A stretch of 64,000 bases of DNA from Marinicauda algicola (lineage in GTDB: Bacteria; Pseudomonadota; Alphaproteobacteria; Caulobacterales; Maricaulaceae): assembly GCF_017161425.1 (NCBI RefSeq), contig NZ_CP071057.1, positions 992,001-1,056,000 of the forward strand. The letters run 5' to 3'. Within the stretch, counting starts at the first letter, position 1; each line of letters opens with the position of its first letter. The notes below the pieces were generated by a model. It did no database searches. It saw only the letters and a list, made by a program, of their open reading frames with translations, and was not told the DNA's origin. Shown here one piece after another: positions 34,892 through 43,044 of this stretch. The position numbers and the translations under genes were made by a program.

Positions 34892-36112
34892 ATGAGCGAG
34901 TACGAGACCCGATTTGCCGAGCTTCTGGCGCCGATGCCGGTGGAGACCTTCCTCACCGAGTATTATGGCCGCAAGCCTGTCCACATCGCGCGCGGCGACG
35001 CGCCCCGGCCCGACATCCTGTCGTGGGACCAGTTCAACCGGGCCCTCGAGGTCCGGCGCTACTGGACCGAGCCGCGCCTGCGCCTCGTCATGGGCAACAA
35101 GCCGGCGCTGTCCCAGCACTATGTGGAGAAGACCGAGACGCTGGACGGGCCGATGATGCTCGCCAACCCGGACAAGGTGAAGGCGTTTCTCGGCCTCGGG
35201 GCGAGTCTCGTGGCCAACCAGATAGACGGGGTCTCCACCGAGGCCCACGCGGTCAGCCGAACGCTGCAGGCCATGCTGGGGGCGAGCGTGTCGGCCAATG
35301 TCTACTGCTCGTTCCAGAACGTGCAGGCCTTCCAGACCCATTACGACCTGCACGACGTGCTCGCCTTCCAGACCGAGGGCGAGAAGATCTGGCGCGTCTA
35401 CGAGGCGCGCGCGGACGCACCGGTCCGCCCCCTGCCGGACGGCGACGCCACGAGCCAGTACCTGAACGCCACGCGCGGGCGGCTGCTGTTCGAGGTCAAG
35501 ATGCGCCCCGGCGACGTGCTCTACCTGCCGCGAGGCCAGTATCACGATGCGCTCGCCACCTCGGAGGCCTCGCTGCACGTCACCTACTCGATCTCGCCGC
35601 TGACGGGTCTGAAACTGTTCGATCTCCTGAAGGAGGAGGCCGAGCAGGAAAGCCTGTTCCGCCAGTATCTTCCCGATGCCCGGGAACGCGGCGGGGCGGC
35701 CCTGCGCGAGCATCTGGAGACCGCCGCCGCGCGCCTCGCCGAACTGGCCCGCTCCCCGGCCTTCTTCGAGGAAGTGCGCAACGCCCAGCGTGCCCTCGCC
35801 GCGCGCCCGGCCGACTACGGCCTGCCGCGGCGTCCCGATCCGGTGTTCTACGCGGCGACCGGAGAGCGCGCACAGCTCGTGCGCCGCGACAGCGGCTACG
35901 TGCTGGTGACGGGGCGCGGCGAGGTGGCCGTCGGCGGCGCGCACAAGGCGGCGGCCTGGATCCTGCGCCAGAACTTCTTCTCCACCCTCACCCTGGAAGC
36001 CGGCTTCCCCTACCTGCCGCCGGACGAGATGCAGGCGCTGATCGACGCGCTGACCGGCGCCGGCCTCATCGCCGAAACCCGGCCCGAGGGCGTGCCGCGG
36101 CGCAGCGCCTAG
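34892..36112 (+). CDS. JmjC/cupin-type 2-oxoglutarate oxygenase (ribosomal-oxygenase-like)
   Basis: A 406-residue protein. Residues 15-60 (PVETFLTEYYGRKPVHIARG) and the cupin core resemble the RoxA/YcfD family, which hydroxylates ribosomal protein residues. The Fe(II) facial triad is visible as His150 and Asp152 (QTHYDLHDVLAFQ) and His218 (LYLPRGQYHDA). The C-terminal part (about 260-400) is probably a dimerisation and winged-helix region. Substrate cannot be predicted; YcfD acts on L16. Its end overlaps the next convergent gene by 4 nt. Confidence 0.82.
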   Translation: MSEYETRFAELLAPMPVETFLTEYYGRKPVHIARGDAPRPDILSWDQFNRALEVRRYWTEPRLRLVMGNKPALSQHYVEKTETLDGPMMLANPDKVKAFLGLGASLVANQIDGVSTEAHAVSRTLQAMLGASVSANVYCSFQNVQAFQTHYDLHDVLAFQTEGEKIWRVYEARADAPVRPLPDGDATSQYLNATRGRLLFEVKMRPGDVLYLPRGQYHDALATSEASLHVTYSISPLTGLKLFDLLKEEAEQESLFRQYLPDARERGGAALREHLETAAARLAELARSPAFFEEVRNAQRALAARPADYGLPRRPDPVFYAATGERAQLVRRDSGYVLVTGRGEVAVGGAHKAAAWILRQNFFSTLTLEAGFPYLPPDEMQALIDALTGAGLIAETRPEGVPRRSA

Positions 36113-36663
36113 CGGGCCGGCGCGGCGACGCCGACGAAGAGCGTCGAGGCCTCGTGGATGCGGTAATGGCCCTCCGCGTCCAGGCGCAGCGTCACCGGAC
36201 GCGTGGTGGGCTGGCCGGAGGTGAACACCTTGACGCGGTAGAGCCCGTCGCCGAGATCGAAGCGCGCGTCGCGCTCGAAGCGCACGGTCCAGGGGCCTTC
36301 CGGCAGGACATAGCCGTTCTCCGGCGCCGCACCCTCGATATAGGAACGCGCGATCGCGGCGCTGCGCGCGATGCCGACCTCGACGAGATAATCGAAGTCA
36401 TGGCTCAGCGCGCCGTTGGCGGACAGATAGCCTTCGTCGACGATCCGGCGCATGCAGTCGAGCGCGGTCTCCCGGTCGAACTCGTACGTGACGAGGGCGG
36501 CGACGAAGACCGTCGCGGCTCGTTCCGGACTGTCGGCACCCCTCCAGGCGCTCTCGCACGCCTCTGCGCTCGGTACCGCGCCGTTGATCGACACACGCTC
36601 CTCGCCGAGCGCGGGAGCGCCCAGCAGAAGCGCCGCGGCAAAGCCGGCCAAGACATGTTTCAT
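36109..36663 (-). CDS. Secreted protein of unknown function
   Basis: A 184-residue protein with a clear signal peptide (MKHVLAGFAAALLLGAPALG). The mature part has two cysteines (ACESAW, DCMRRI) and a C-terminal domain with GLYRVKVFTSGQPTTRPVTL. That stretch resembles domain-of-unknown-function proteins with a YRVKVFT...RPVTLR motif (DUF6935-like, low confidence). No catalytic motif seen. It is predicted periplasmic and transcribed alone or with the BLUF unit upstream. Confidence 0.72.
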   Translation of the reverse strand: MKHVLAGFAAALLLGAPALGEERVSINGAVPSAEACESAWRGADSPERAATVFVAALVTYEFDRETALDCMRRIVDEGYLSANGALSHDFDYLVEVGIARSAAIARSYIEGAAPENGYVLPEGPWTVRFERDARFDLGDGLYRVKVFTSGQPTTRPVTLRLDAEGHYRIHEASTLFVGVAAPAR

Positions 36664-36723
36664 CTGCTCTCCTCCCCCGGGATCAGGAAAAGGCTAGCAG
36701 GCCCTGAGGGGCGTCGACAATCG

Positions 36724-37173
36724 CTAGTCGCGCGCGCCCGGGCGGCGGGCGACGGCGAGAATGGCATCCTCCGCGGCCGCACGCTGCAGGCGCGCGACGA
36801 GGTCGCCGGGTGACAGCGCCTCCAGGTCCGCGGTGGCGTAGCCGGGCACCGGCGCCGCGGTGATGTTGAGCAGGACCATCGACCAGTCGGGGAAGAGCCG
36901 CGTCGCGACCGGCTCGTCGGCACGGATCGTCACCCGCTTGTGGCGCGGATCGTCGAACAGGCGCGCGACGAGCGCGTCGATCGCGTCCGCCGGCCCCTCG
37001 ACATACTGGAAGAAGCGCCCCCGATCGTAGGCGAGCGCGCCGGTGATGTCGTCGGCGCGGTTGTTGCGATCGCACTGCGCCATGATCTCGGAGATCTGTT
37101 CGCGGAATTCCTCGCGCTCGGCAGGAATGAGGCTTCGGCTCACATAGAGCACGCACTTGAGAGGCACAGTCAT
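36724..37173 (-). CDS. BLUF-domain blue-light photoreceptor
   Basis: A 149-residue protein whose first 100 residues form a flavin-binding BLUF domain. All key residues can be placed: Tyr10 (CVLYVSRS), Asn38 (NNRADDITGAL), Gln56 (FFQYVEG), Trp97 and Met99 (FPDWSM), corresponding to Tyr21, Asn45, Gln63, Trp104 and Met106 of AppA. After it come about 45 residues of helical tail but no output domain. Start at ATG 37173, overlapping the upstream gene's stop (ATGA), so it is translated with the degenerate EAL protein, its probable effector. Confidence 0.9.
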   Translation of the reverse strand: MTVPLKCVLYVSRSLIPAEREEFREQISEIMAQCDRNNRADDITGALAYDRGRFFQYVEGPADAIDALVARLFDDPRHKRVTIRADEPVATRLFPDWSMVLLNITAAPVPGYATADLEALSPGDLVARLQRAAAEDAILAVARRPGARD

Positions 37174-38384
37174 CGTCTCGCCGTCCGGGTCCTGGGGGTG
37201 GGCAGAAGAAAGGGGTCGAAAGGTTCGGGCGGCCGGGGAAAGCTGGCCGGGCGCGGGAACAGGGTTCCGGAGAAACGGCTTACACCGAGCCGGATGCTTT
37301 CGGCCAGCACGGTCCGGTCGACGCAATCGGCCATCGCGACCGCGGCGCGCAGGCGCGCCGCCCCGTTCTGGAACCGGACGAGGGCGTTGCGCGCACGCCG
37401 CATCGCGCGCGCATCACGCGGAGCACGGATGACGAAGCCGTCGAGGCGCCCCTCGTGGAAGCGATCGAGCCGGGCCGCCTCGAAGTCGATATCGACGAAG
37501 ACGCGCCGGCAGTAGAGGCTCGCCAGGCGCGTCGCCTCGGCATAGCGCGCTGCCGGAGCGTCGGCGGGCGCGGCCATGATCCGCAGGCCCAGCACCTTGC
37601 GCACCGGCTCGGGCAGTCCGGACAGGCGCTCGGCATACACCATGCGCAGGCGCGGCACGCAGAGCGTCTGGAAATGCACCGGCGCGGCGATCAGCGAGCT
37701 GCGCCCGCGCGAGATGCAGTCCCGGGCATGGGCCGTGACACGCGCGAGCACGTCGAGATCGAAGGCGAGCAGGTGCTCGGGCTTGTGGTCGCCGGGCAGC
37801 ACGCGGTGGAAGACGCGGTCCGGCAGGCGGCGCAGCTCGATCGCCGGCATCGCCGTGCGCAGCGCGATGTGGCCGCTGGCCGAGGCCCAGACCGGCTGGT
37901 AGGCGAGGGCGAATTCCGGCACGCCGGGGTTCGCCGCGCAGGGCTGCGCGCCCTCCTTCTCGTATTCGCCCGCCGCGGTCTCGAGCGCCCTGGAATCGGC
38001 TGCGGCCAGCAGGTCGCTAACCGAGATCGGGATCGTGCCCGTGTGCAGATCGAGCTCGCGCAGGTAGTCGGTGCCGAGGAAGAAGGTCTTCAGCTCGGTT
38101 TCGAGCCGCGCGGCGAAGGCGGCGGCACTCTCGGGACGATCGGGAGAGGGCAGCACGAGGAAGCCGTTCGCGGCGCGCAGCATGAGGTCGCGCGGCCCGA
38201 TCCGCTTCTCGATGAAGCTGTGGCAGGTCTCGAAGATGCGCGCCTTCACCTTCGGCCAGCGATCGCCGTAGCGCTCGGCCAGCTCTTCCAGGTTCAGGAA
38301 TTTGAACTGGCTGGCATTGACCTCGTCACTGCCCGCCAGCACCTCCCGGAACGCCTTCAGATCGGCCAGATGGCCCATGGACAC
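37170..38384 (-). CDS. Degenerate GGDEF-EAL-like protein, coupled to BLUF gene
   Basis: A 404-residue cytoplasmic protein. About residues 45-130 resemble a worn GGDEF domain (RDLMLRAANGFLVLPS where GGDEF would lie). About 160-385 resemble an EAL domain (FALAYQPVWASASGHI at the start, IRLGVSRFSGTLFPRP at the end), but the EAL motif and DDFGTG metal residues are not found. It is therefore probably inactive and acts by binding c-di-GMP or protein partners. The downstream BLUF gene overlaps by 4 nt. A palindrome lies 36 bp before its ATG. Confidence 0.72.
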   Translation of the reverse strand: MSMGHLADLKAFREVLAGSDEVNASQFKFLNLEELAERYGDRWPKVKARIFETCHSFIEKRIGPRDLMLRAANGFLVLPSPDRPESAAAFAARLETELKTFFLGTDYLRELDLHTGTIPISVSDLLAAADSRALETAAGEYEKEGAQPCAANPGVPEFALAYQPVWASASGHIALRTAMPAIELRRLPDRVFHRVLPGDHKPEHLLAFDLDVLARVTAHARDCISRGRSSLIAAPVHFQTLCVPRLRMVYAERLSGLPEPVRKVLGLRIMAAPADAPAARYAEATRLASLYCRRVFVDIDFEAARLDRFHEGRLDGFVIRAPRDARAMRRARNALVRFQNGAARLRAAVAMADCVDRTVLAESIRLGVSRFSGTLFPRPASFPRPPEPFDPFLLPTPRTRTARR

Positions 38385-38406
38385 CGCCCAAGTGGTTGAC
38401 TAAATG

Positions 38407-38436
38407 CAGCATATGACAATGCTGAACTCGTTCAGC
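38407..38436. promoter_or_regulatory. Overlapping inverted repeats upstream of the BLUF operon
   Basis: GCTGAAC-TC-GTTCAGC (38421-38436, 7-bp arms) overlaps a second inverted repeat CAGCAT-ATGACA-ATGCTG (38407-38424, 6-bp arms). Both lie in the AT-rich promoter region of the degenerate EAL gene. They look like an operator for a dimeric repressor or activator; the regulator is unknown. Confidence 0.5.
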
Positions 38437-38606
38437 TGATGCGGAGAACCTTTCGAATTCGATAACGATGAATACGTTCATGACTCACGCGAGCCCCGGA
38501 GTAGTCAACCGGCACCCCTCGTGGGACCGCATCGGCGCACCGGATTCCGGGCGGGCCGCGGGGGACGCGCCGCGTCGCGGACTATCTGCAGACCAAAGGA
38601 GGAAAA

Positions 38607-38684
38607 TGGTCGGAACGGCGGGATTTGAACCCGCGACCCCTGGTCCCCCAGACCAGTGCGCTAACCGGGCTGCGCCACGTTCCG
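38607..38684 (-). tRNA. tRNA-Pro (anticodon GGG)
   Basis: On the minus strand it starts CGGAACGTGGCGCAGCCCGG. It has the complete cloverleaf: acceptor CGGAACG/CGTTCCG, anticodon stem CTGGT/ACCAG with loop CTGGGGG (anticodon GGG), T-arm GCGGGTTCAAATCCCGC, discriminator A and encoded CCA at 38609-38607. Reads proline codons CCC and CCU. It has its own promoter upstream. Confidence 0.97.
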
Positions 38685-38726
38685 ACTGATGCCCCTCCGC
38701 CAGGGGGGTGAGGCGAAGGAAGCGGG

Positions 38727-38755
38727 GTTATAGGACCGGTTTTCCCGGCCGGCAA
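38727..38755 (-). promoter_or_regulatory. Promoter of tRNA-Pro
   Basis: On the minus strand TTGCCG (38755-38750) and TATAAC (38732-38727) are 17 bp apart, about 42 bp before the mature tRNA 5' end, leaving a short 5' leader for RNase P. Confidence 0.65.
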
Positions 38756-38807
38756 CTGCACCGCGGCGGCGGTCGCAGTTGAAGTTTCACCAGATTGGAG
38801 GAAGCGG

Positions 38808-39263
38808 TCAGGAATTCAAGGCGTCTTCGAGGCGGGCACGGGCGCGTTCGAGCCGGCCGAGCACGGCTTCCAGGCTCTTGCGCTCCTTCGCGGAGAGCCC
38901 CGGCGCTCCCTCGCCCCGGGACGGCGTGCGCTCCTCGCCCTCGCTCTCCGGTTCGGCAGGGCGCGGCGCCTCGGGCTGGACACCGCCCTCGCCCGCGCCG
39001 AGCTCGGCCACCGAGGCTACCCCATGGTCGCGCAGGTATTTCTGCGCGCCCTTGATGGTGAAGCCTTCCTCGTAGAGCAGGCGGCGCAGGCCCTTGAGCA
39101 GCTGCACGTCCTGGGGCCGGTAGAGCCGACGCCCGCCATTGCGCTTGATCGGTTTCAGCTGTGAGAACTTGGATTCCCAGAAGCGCAGCACATGGGCCGG
39201 CAGATCGGCCTCCTCGGCGGCCTCGGAGATCGTGCGGTAAGCGTCGGGCGATTTTTCGGCCAT
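38808..39263 (-). CDS. MerR-family transcriptional regulator
   Basis: A 151-residue regulator with an N-terminal MerR winged helix ([20 protein letters not shown], then [20 protein letters not shown]), a low-complexity acidic linker (about 88-125) and a C-terminal coiled coil (about 127-150). It begins 2 nt after ihfA. The ihfA-merR pair is widespread in alphaproteobacteria and its target is unknown. No metal-binding cysteines are present, so it is not a metal sensor. Confidence 0.9.
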   Translation of the reverse strand: MAEKSPDAYRTISEAAEEADLPAHVLRFWESKFSQLKPIKRNGGRRLYRPQDVQLLKGLRRLLYEEGFTIKGAQKYLRDHGVASVAELGAGEGGVQPEAPRPAEPESEGEERTPSRGEGAPGLSAKERKSLEAVLGRLERARARLEDALNS

Positions 39264-39265
39264 GT

Positions 39266-39568
39266 CTATTTCGACAACGACTCGTCGATGCGGTCCTTGA
39301 GGACCTGGGAGGGTTTGAAGACGAGCACCCGGCGCGGGTCGATCGGGACTTCCTCGCCGGTCTTGGGATTGCGGCCCATGCGCCCGTTCTTCTCGCGCAG
39401 CATGAAGGAGCCGAAGGAGGAAAGCTTCACCGATTCCCCGGCCGCCAGCGTGTCGGCCATCATGCCCAGCACCGATTCCACGAGCGCCGCGGAATCCTGG
39501 CGCGACAGGCCTACTTCGCGATAGACCGCCTCGGCCAGGTCGGCGCGCGTTATCGTCTTGCCAGTCAT
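39266..39568 (-). CDS. ihfA: Integration host factor alpha subunit
   Basis: DNA-bending histone-like protein. The 100-residue product has [20 protein letters not shown] at the N-terminus, the [20 protein letters not shown] stretch and the beta-arm [20 protein letters not shown]. Start at ATG 39568; the longer frame is not family-like. It lies in the conserved order plsX-fabH-ihfA-merR. A 10-bp palindrome CTATGCATAG (39591-39600) sits just upstream. Confidence 0.96.
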   Translation of the reverse strand: MTGKTITRADLAEAVYREVGLSRQDSAALVESVLGMMADTLAAGESVKLSSFGSFMLREKNGRMGRNPKTGEEVPIDPRRVLVFKPSQVLKDRIDESLSK

Positions 39569-39648
39569 CGGAGCATCCCCGTTATAAAGCCTATGCATAG
39601 CCTACGTCGCGCGACATGCCGGGGTCAATGTTAACCATCGCGCAAGCC

Positions 39649-40620
39649 TTAATATCTCGCGAGCGCCGCACCCCACGTGAAACCGCCGCCGAGCGCCTCC
39701 ATCAGGATGAGGTCGCCGCGCTTGACCCGGCCGTCCTCGATCGCGGCGTCGAGCGCCAGGGGGATCGAGGCGGCCGAGGTGTTGCCGTGGTCGGCGACGG
39801 TGGAGACGACCTTCTCCACCGGGATGCCGAGGCGCTTGGCGACGCCCTGCAGGATGCGTTCATTGGCCTGGTGCGGGATGAACCAGTCGATCTCCGCCAC
39901 ATCCTTGCCGGCGAGTTCGGCGAGCTCGGTGATGGAGCCGGCGATCTTGGTCACCGCGTGCTTGAAGACCTGGTTGCCCTGCATGCGCAGATGGCCGACC
40001 GTCTGCGTGGCGGAAGGCCCGCCATCGACGAAGAGCAGGTCGCGATAGCGCCCGTCGGAACGCAGATGGGTCGCGATGACGCCCTCGTCGGGCGGTCCGT
40101 CCTCCTGCGCGGTCAGGACGATCGCCCCGGCCCCGTCGCCGAACAGGACGCAGGTCGTGCGGTCCTCCCAGTCGAGGATACGCGAAAACGTTTCCGCCCC
40201 GATGACGAGAGCGCACTTCGACTGGCCCGCGCGCATGAAATTGTTGGCCGTCGCCACCGCGTAGATGAAGCCGGAGCACACGGCGTGCACGTCGAAGGCC
40301 GCGCCCTGCTCCACGCCCAGCTTCTCCTGGATGATCGTGCCGGTCGCCGGGAAGGTCAGATCCGGCGTCGCGGTCGCCACGACGATCAGGTCGATGTCCT
40401 TCGCCGTGACCCCGGCGCGCTCCATGGCGATGCGCGCGGCATGGGTGCCGAGATCGCTCGTCAGCTCGCCCTCGGCGGCGATGTGGCGCTTGGCGATGCC
40501 GGTCCGCTCGCGAATCCATTCGTCGCTGGTGTCGACGATGCGCGACATCTCCTCGTTCGTCAGCACGCGCTCGGGAAGATACGCACCGACGCCGGCGATT
40601 CGGGCGATGGGCTGGGTCAC
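39649..40620 (-). CDS. fabH: Beta-ketoacyl-ACP synthase III
   Basis: Starts fatty-acid synthesis by condensing acetyl-CoA with malonyl-ACP. The 323-residue protein shows [17 protein letters not shown], the nucleophilic Cys in [20 protein letters not shown], the histidine in [15 protein letters not shown] and asparagine in [16 protein letters not shown]. It overlaps plsX by 4 nt. The start ([20 protein letters not shown]) is clear. Confidence 0.97.
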   Translation of the reverse strand: MTQPIARIAGVGAYLPERVLTNEEMSRIVDTSDEWIRERTGIAKRHIAAEGELTSDLGTHAARIAMERAGVTAKDIDLIVVATATPDLTFPATGTIIQEKLGVEQGAAFDVHAVCSGFIYAVATANNFMRAGQSKCALVIGAETFSRILDWEDRTTCVLFGDGAGAIVLTAQEDGPPDEGVIATHLRSDGRYRDLLFVDGGPSATQTVGHLRMQGNQVFKHAVTKIAGSITELAELAGKDVAEIDWFIPHQANERILQGVAKRLGIPVEKVVSTVADHGNTSAASIPLALDAAIEDGRVKRGDLILMEALGGGFTWGAALARY

Positions 40621-41678
40621 TCTGTCTCCTGTGCGCGCGTGGTGCGGCTGCGTTCGGCGGCGTCGAGCCGGGCCAGATTCTTCTCGATCTCAGTCAGGAA
40701 CCGGCTGTCGGCCATTTCAAGGGCGATCCGCAGCGCCGTCGCGAAGCCCGGCCCCTGCGTACCGCCATGGCTTTTTACCACGACACCGTTCAGGCCGAGA
40801 AACACGCCGCCATTGACATTGTTCGGGTCCATCCGCGCGCGAAGCTGCTTCAGGGCGCCCAGGCTGAGCAGCGCCCCGGCCGCCTTGCCGAGCAGCGACC
40901 CGGTCAGCGCCTCGCGCACCCAGCCGCCGACGAGCCTGGCCGTGCCCTCGGCGGTCTTGAGCGCGACATTCCCCGTGAAGCCGTCGGTGACCACGACGTC
41001 GGTGGTGCCCAACGAGATGTCGTTGCCCTCCACGAAGCCGCGATAATCCATGTCGAGCTCGGCCTCGCGCAGCAGCGCGTCGGCGTCGCGCACGACCTGG
41101 TCGCCCTTCAGCTCCTCCTGCCCGACATTGAGCAGCGCGACGCTCGGGCGCTGCACGCCGTGAACCGCGCGGTGGAAGGATTCCCCGAGCACCGCGAACT
41201 CGACGAGCTGCTCGGGATCGCAGTCCACGTTGGCGCCGACGTCGAGCACGGTGCAGAAGCCCTGCGGCACCGGCCAGCTCGCCGCGATGGCAGGGCGGTG
41301 CACCCCCGCCTTCATCCGCAGGATCACCTTTGAGATCGCCATCAGCGCGCCGGTATTGCCCGCCGAGATGGCGACCTGGGCCTCCCCGTCCTTCACGGCG
41401 TGAACCGCATTCCACATCGAGGAGCCGCGCGAGCGGCGCACCGCCTCGGAGGGCTTGGCCTCCATGGTGACGATCTTCTCGGTGTGGCGGATCTCGCAGC
41501 GCCCGGCGAGCTCGGGATGGCGCGCCAGGAGCGGCCGGATGCGCGCCTCGTCGCCGTGAAGCAGCAGGCGCACCGGGCGCCGGCGCCCCTTGAAGAAGAT
41601 CGCGGCTCCGTCGACGACGCTCTCCGGCGCGAAATCGCCGCCCATGGCATCGACGGAAAGGACAAGCGGTGAAACCAT
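40617..41678 (-). CDS. plsX: Phosphate acyltransferase PlsX
   Basis: Makes acyl-phosphate from acyl-ACP for phospholipid synthesis. The 353-residue protein has the [19 protein letters not shown] opening, the [17 protein letters not shown] motif and [20 protein letters not shown]. It lies upstream of and overlaps fabH. In many relatives a DUF177 (yceD) gene comes between the cytochrome chaperone and plsX; only 118 bp of non-coding DNA lies there here. Confidence 0.97.
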   Translation of the reverse strand: MVSPLVLSVDAMGGDFAPESVVDGAAIFFKGRRRPVRLLLHGDEARIRPLLARHPELAGRCEIRHTEKIVTMEAKPSEAVRRSRGSSMWNAVHAVKDGEAQVAISAGNTGALMAISKVILRMKAGVHRPAIAASWPVPQGFCTVLDVGANVDCDPEQLVEFAVLGESFHRAVHGVQRPSVALLNVGQEELKGDQVVRDADALLREAELDMDYRGFVEGNDISLGTTDVVVTDGFTGNVALKTAEGTARLVGGWVREALTGSLLGKAAGALLSLGALKQLRARMDPNNVNGGVFLGLNGVVVKSHGGTQGPGFATALRIALEMADSRFLTEIEKNLARLDAAERSRTTRAQETE

Positions 41679-41796
41679 GAAAAAATCCGGTCAATCGATC
41701 CGCGCGGCGCGAAACGCATGCGCCGGCCGCGCGAAACTTACCGATTGACCCATCCTTTGCAAGCCGCAGCGGGCAGAAGCGAAATCCGCCCCGGCC

Positions 41797-42342
41797 CTAT
41801 GGCGCGGGCGCGTAGGCGGGCGGCTCCATACCTTGCGCGAGCTGCTCGGGATCCTGGCGCGCCAGGCACGCATCGCAGTCGATCATGTAACGGGCGAGCG
41901 CGCGCCCGGCCGCAGCCGGATCGCCCTCGCCGTGCGCGTCGAGCGCGTTGCGTGCGAGGATGTCGGCAAGGCCCGCCTCGTCGCCCGCATCGAGCGCAGC
42001 GTCATAGGCCTTCGCGCGGCCGTAGAAGGCCTCGCCCATCTCGCGAATCTTCCGGCCGACCTTGAGATCACCCGTACCCATCTCGCGCAGCGCGGCGTCC
42101 ATGTCGTCGAACATCCTGTCGAACAGCGCCTGGCTCGCCGCCTGGCCCGTCTTTCCGCCCGCGCGCAGGCGGCGCATCAGCAGGACGGCATGGATCACGA
42201 TCATGTCGAACCGCCCGTCCACCGTGTCCGGCGCCCCGGCCGGACCGTACAGGGAAGGCTGGCGCGCGGCGGCGAGCACGCTGTCATAGAGGCGTTCTCC
42301 GGCGGCCTTCACGGGGTCCTTGCGGAACAGGCGGGCGAACAT
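41797..42342 (-). CDS. Ubiquinol-cytochrome c chaperone family protein
   Basis: A 181-residue protein of the CBP3/UQCC family. It has DPVKAAGERLYDSVLAAARQ at the start, then FDMIVIHAVLLMRRL and ALFDRMFDDMDAALREMGTGDLKVG, all family hallmarks. In mitochondria the homologue helps assemble the bc1 complex; the bacterial role is by analogy. It is divergent from bamE, as in many alphaproteobacteria. Confidence 0.92.
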   Translation of the reverse strand: MFARLFRKDPVKAAGERLYDSVLAAARQPSLYGPAGAPDTVDGRFDMIVIHAVLLMRRLRAGGKTGQAASQALFDRMFDDMDAALREMGTGDLKVGRKIREMGEAFYGRAKAYDAALDAGDEAGLADILARNALDAHGEGDPAAAGRALARYMIDCDACLARQDPEQLAQGMEPPAYAPAP

Positions 42343-42458
42343 GCGGTTGACGGCTCCCTAAACGCAAGGCTTGAAGCTAAGATCACGGACGGGTAGGTCA
42401 ACCAGGCGCGCCGCTTTGGCGCAGCGCCGAGGTCTTTCAAAGGAGGGCGACGGCCCCG

Positions 42459-42962
42459 ATGACGAGCAAACGCACCCTCGCCCTGGCGGCCACGATGGCC
42501 GGCGCGGTACTCCTAAGCGCCTGCAATCCGACGCTGCGCACGCACGGCTATCGCTATTCCGACGGCGAGGTGCCCGAGTTCACCGTCGGCGAGGACACCC
42601 AGGCCACCGTCCTGCAGCGCCTGGGCAATCCGTCCACGCGCGGCACCTTCGAGACCGATACCTGGTATTATATCAGCGCGACGCGCGAGTATCTCGCCTA
42701 TCTGCGCCCCGAGACCCGCGACCGGCGCATCATCGCCCTGACCTTCGACGACAGCGGTACGCTCGCAGGGATCGAGGAATACGGCATCGAGGACGGGCGG
42801 ATCGTCGCCTTCGTCGATCGCGAGACCCCGACCCGGGGCCGCGAACTCACCATCCTGGAACAGCTGCTCGGCAATGTGGGCCGTCTGCCGAGCGAACAGT
42901 TCGGCGGCGAGCAGAACCTGCCCGGCGGGGCCGGCGGCCCGAGGCAGGACGGCTCGCGCTAG
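42459..42962 (+). CDS. bamE: Outer-membrane assembly lipoprotein BamE (SmpA/OmlA)
   Basis: Accessory lipoprotein of the BAM complex that inserts outer-membrane proteins. The 167-residue protein has a lipobox (VLLSAC, Cys22), then the BamE core with VGEDTQATVLQRLGNPSTRG, TWYYISATREYLAYLRPETR and VIALTF-like strand. Its tail (135-167) is glycine/glutamine rich and probably disordered. A bidirectional terminator follows. Confidence 0.93.
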   Translation: MTSKRTLALAATMAGAVLLSACNPTLRTHGYRYSDGEVPEFTVGEDTQATVLQRLGNPSTRGTFETDTWYYISATREYLAYLRPETRDRRIIALTFDDSGTLAGIEEYGIEDGRIVAFVDRETPTRGRELTILEQLLGNVGRLPSEQFGGEQNLPGGAGGPRQDGSR

Positions 42963-42991
42963 TCACGCTCTCCGCGCCAGAGGCAGGAAAC

Positions 42992-43028
42992 GAAAAAGCC
43001 CCGGTCCTTCGACCGGGGCTTCTCGTTT
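42992..43028. terminator. Bidirectional terminator between bamE and hppA
   Basis: An 11-bp stem (AAGCCCCGGTC with GACCGGGGCTT, 4-nt loop) lies between converging genes. On the plus strand it is followed by CTCGTTT, on the minus strand by TTTCGTTT. Confidence 0.88.
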
Positions 43029-43044
43029 CAGGCTGTGAGCCCTG

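Noticed and set aside
38468-38689. 73-codon ORF across the BLUF-operon promoter and tRNA-Pro
   Set aside because: It reads through the antisense strand of the tRNA (product GTAGFEPATPGPPDQ-like, a known spurious type).
39623-39655. CtrA-type TTAA-N7-TTAA site upstream of ihfA
   Set aside because: The two TTAA elements are 14 bp apart, not 7, so the site does not fit.
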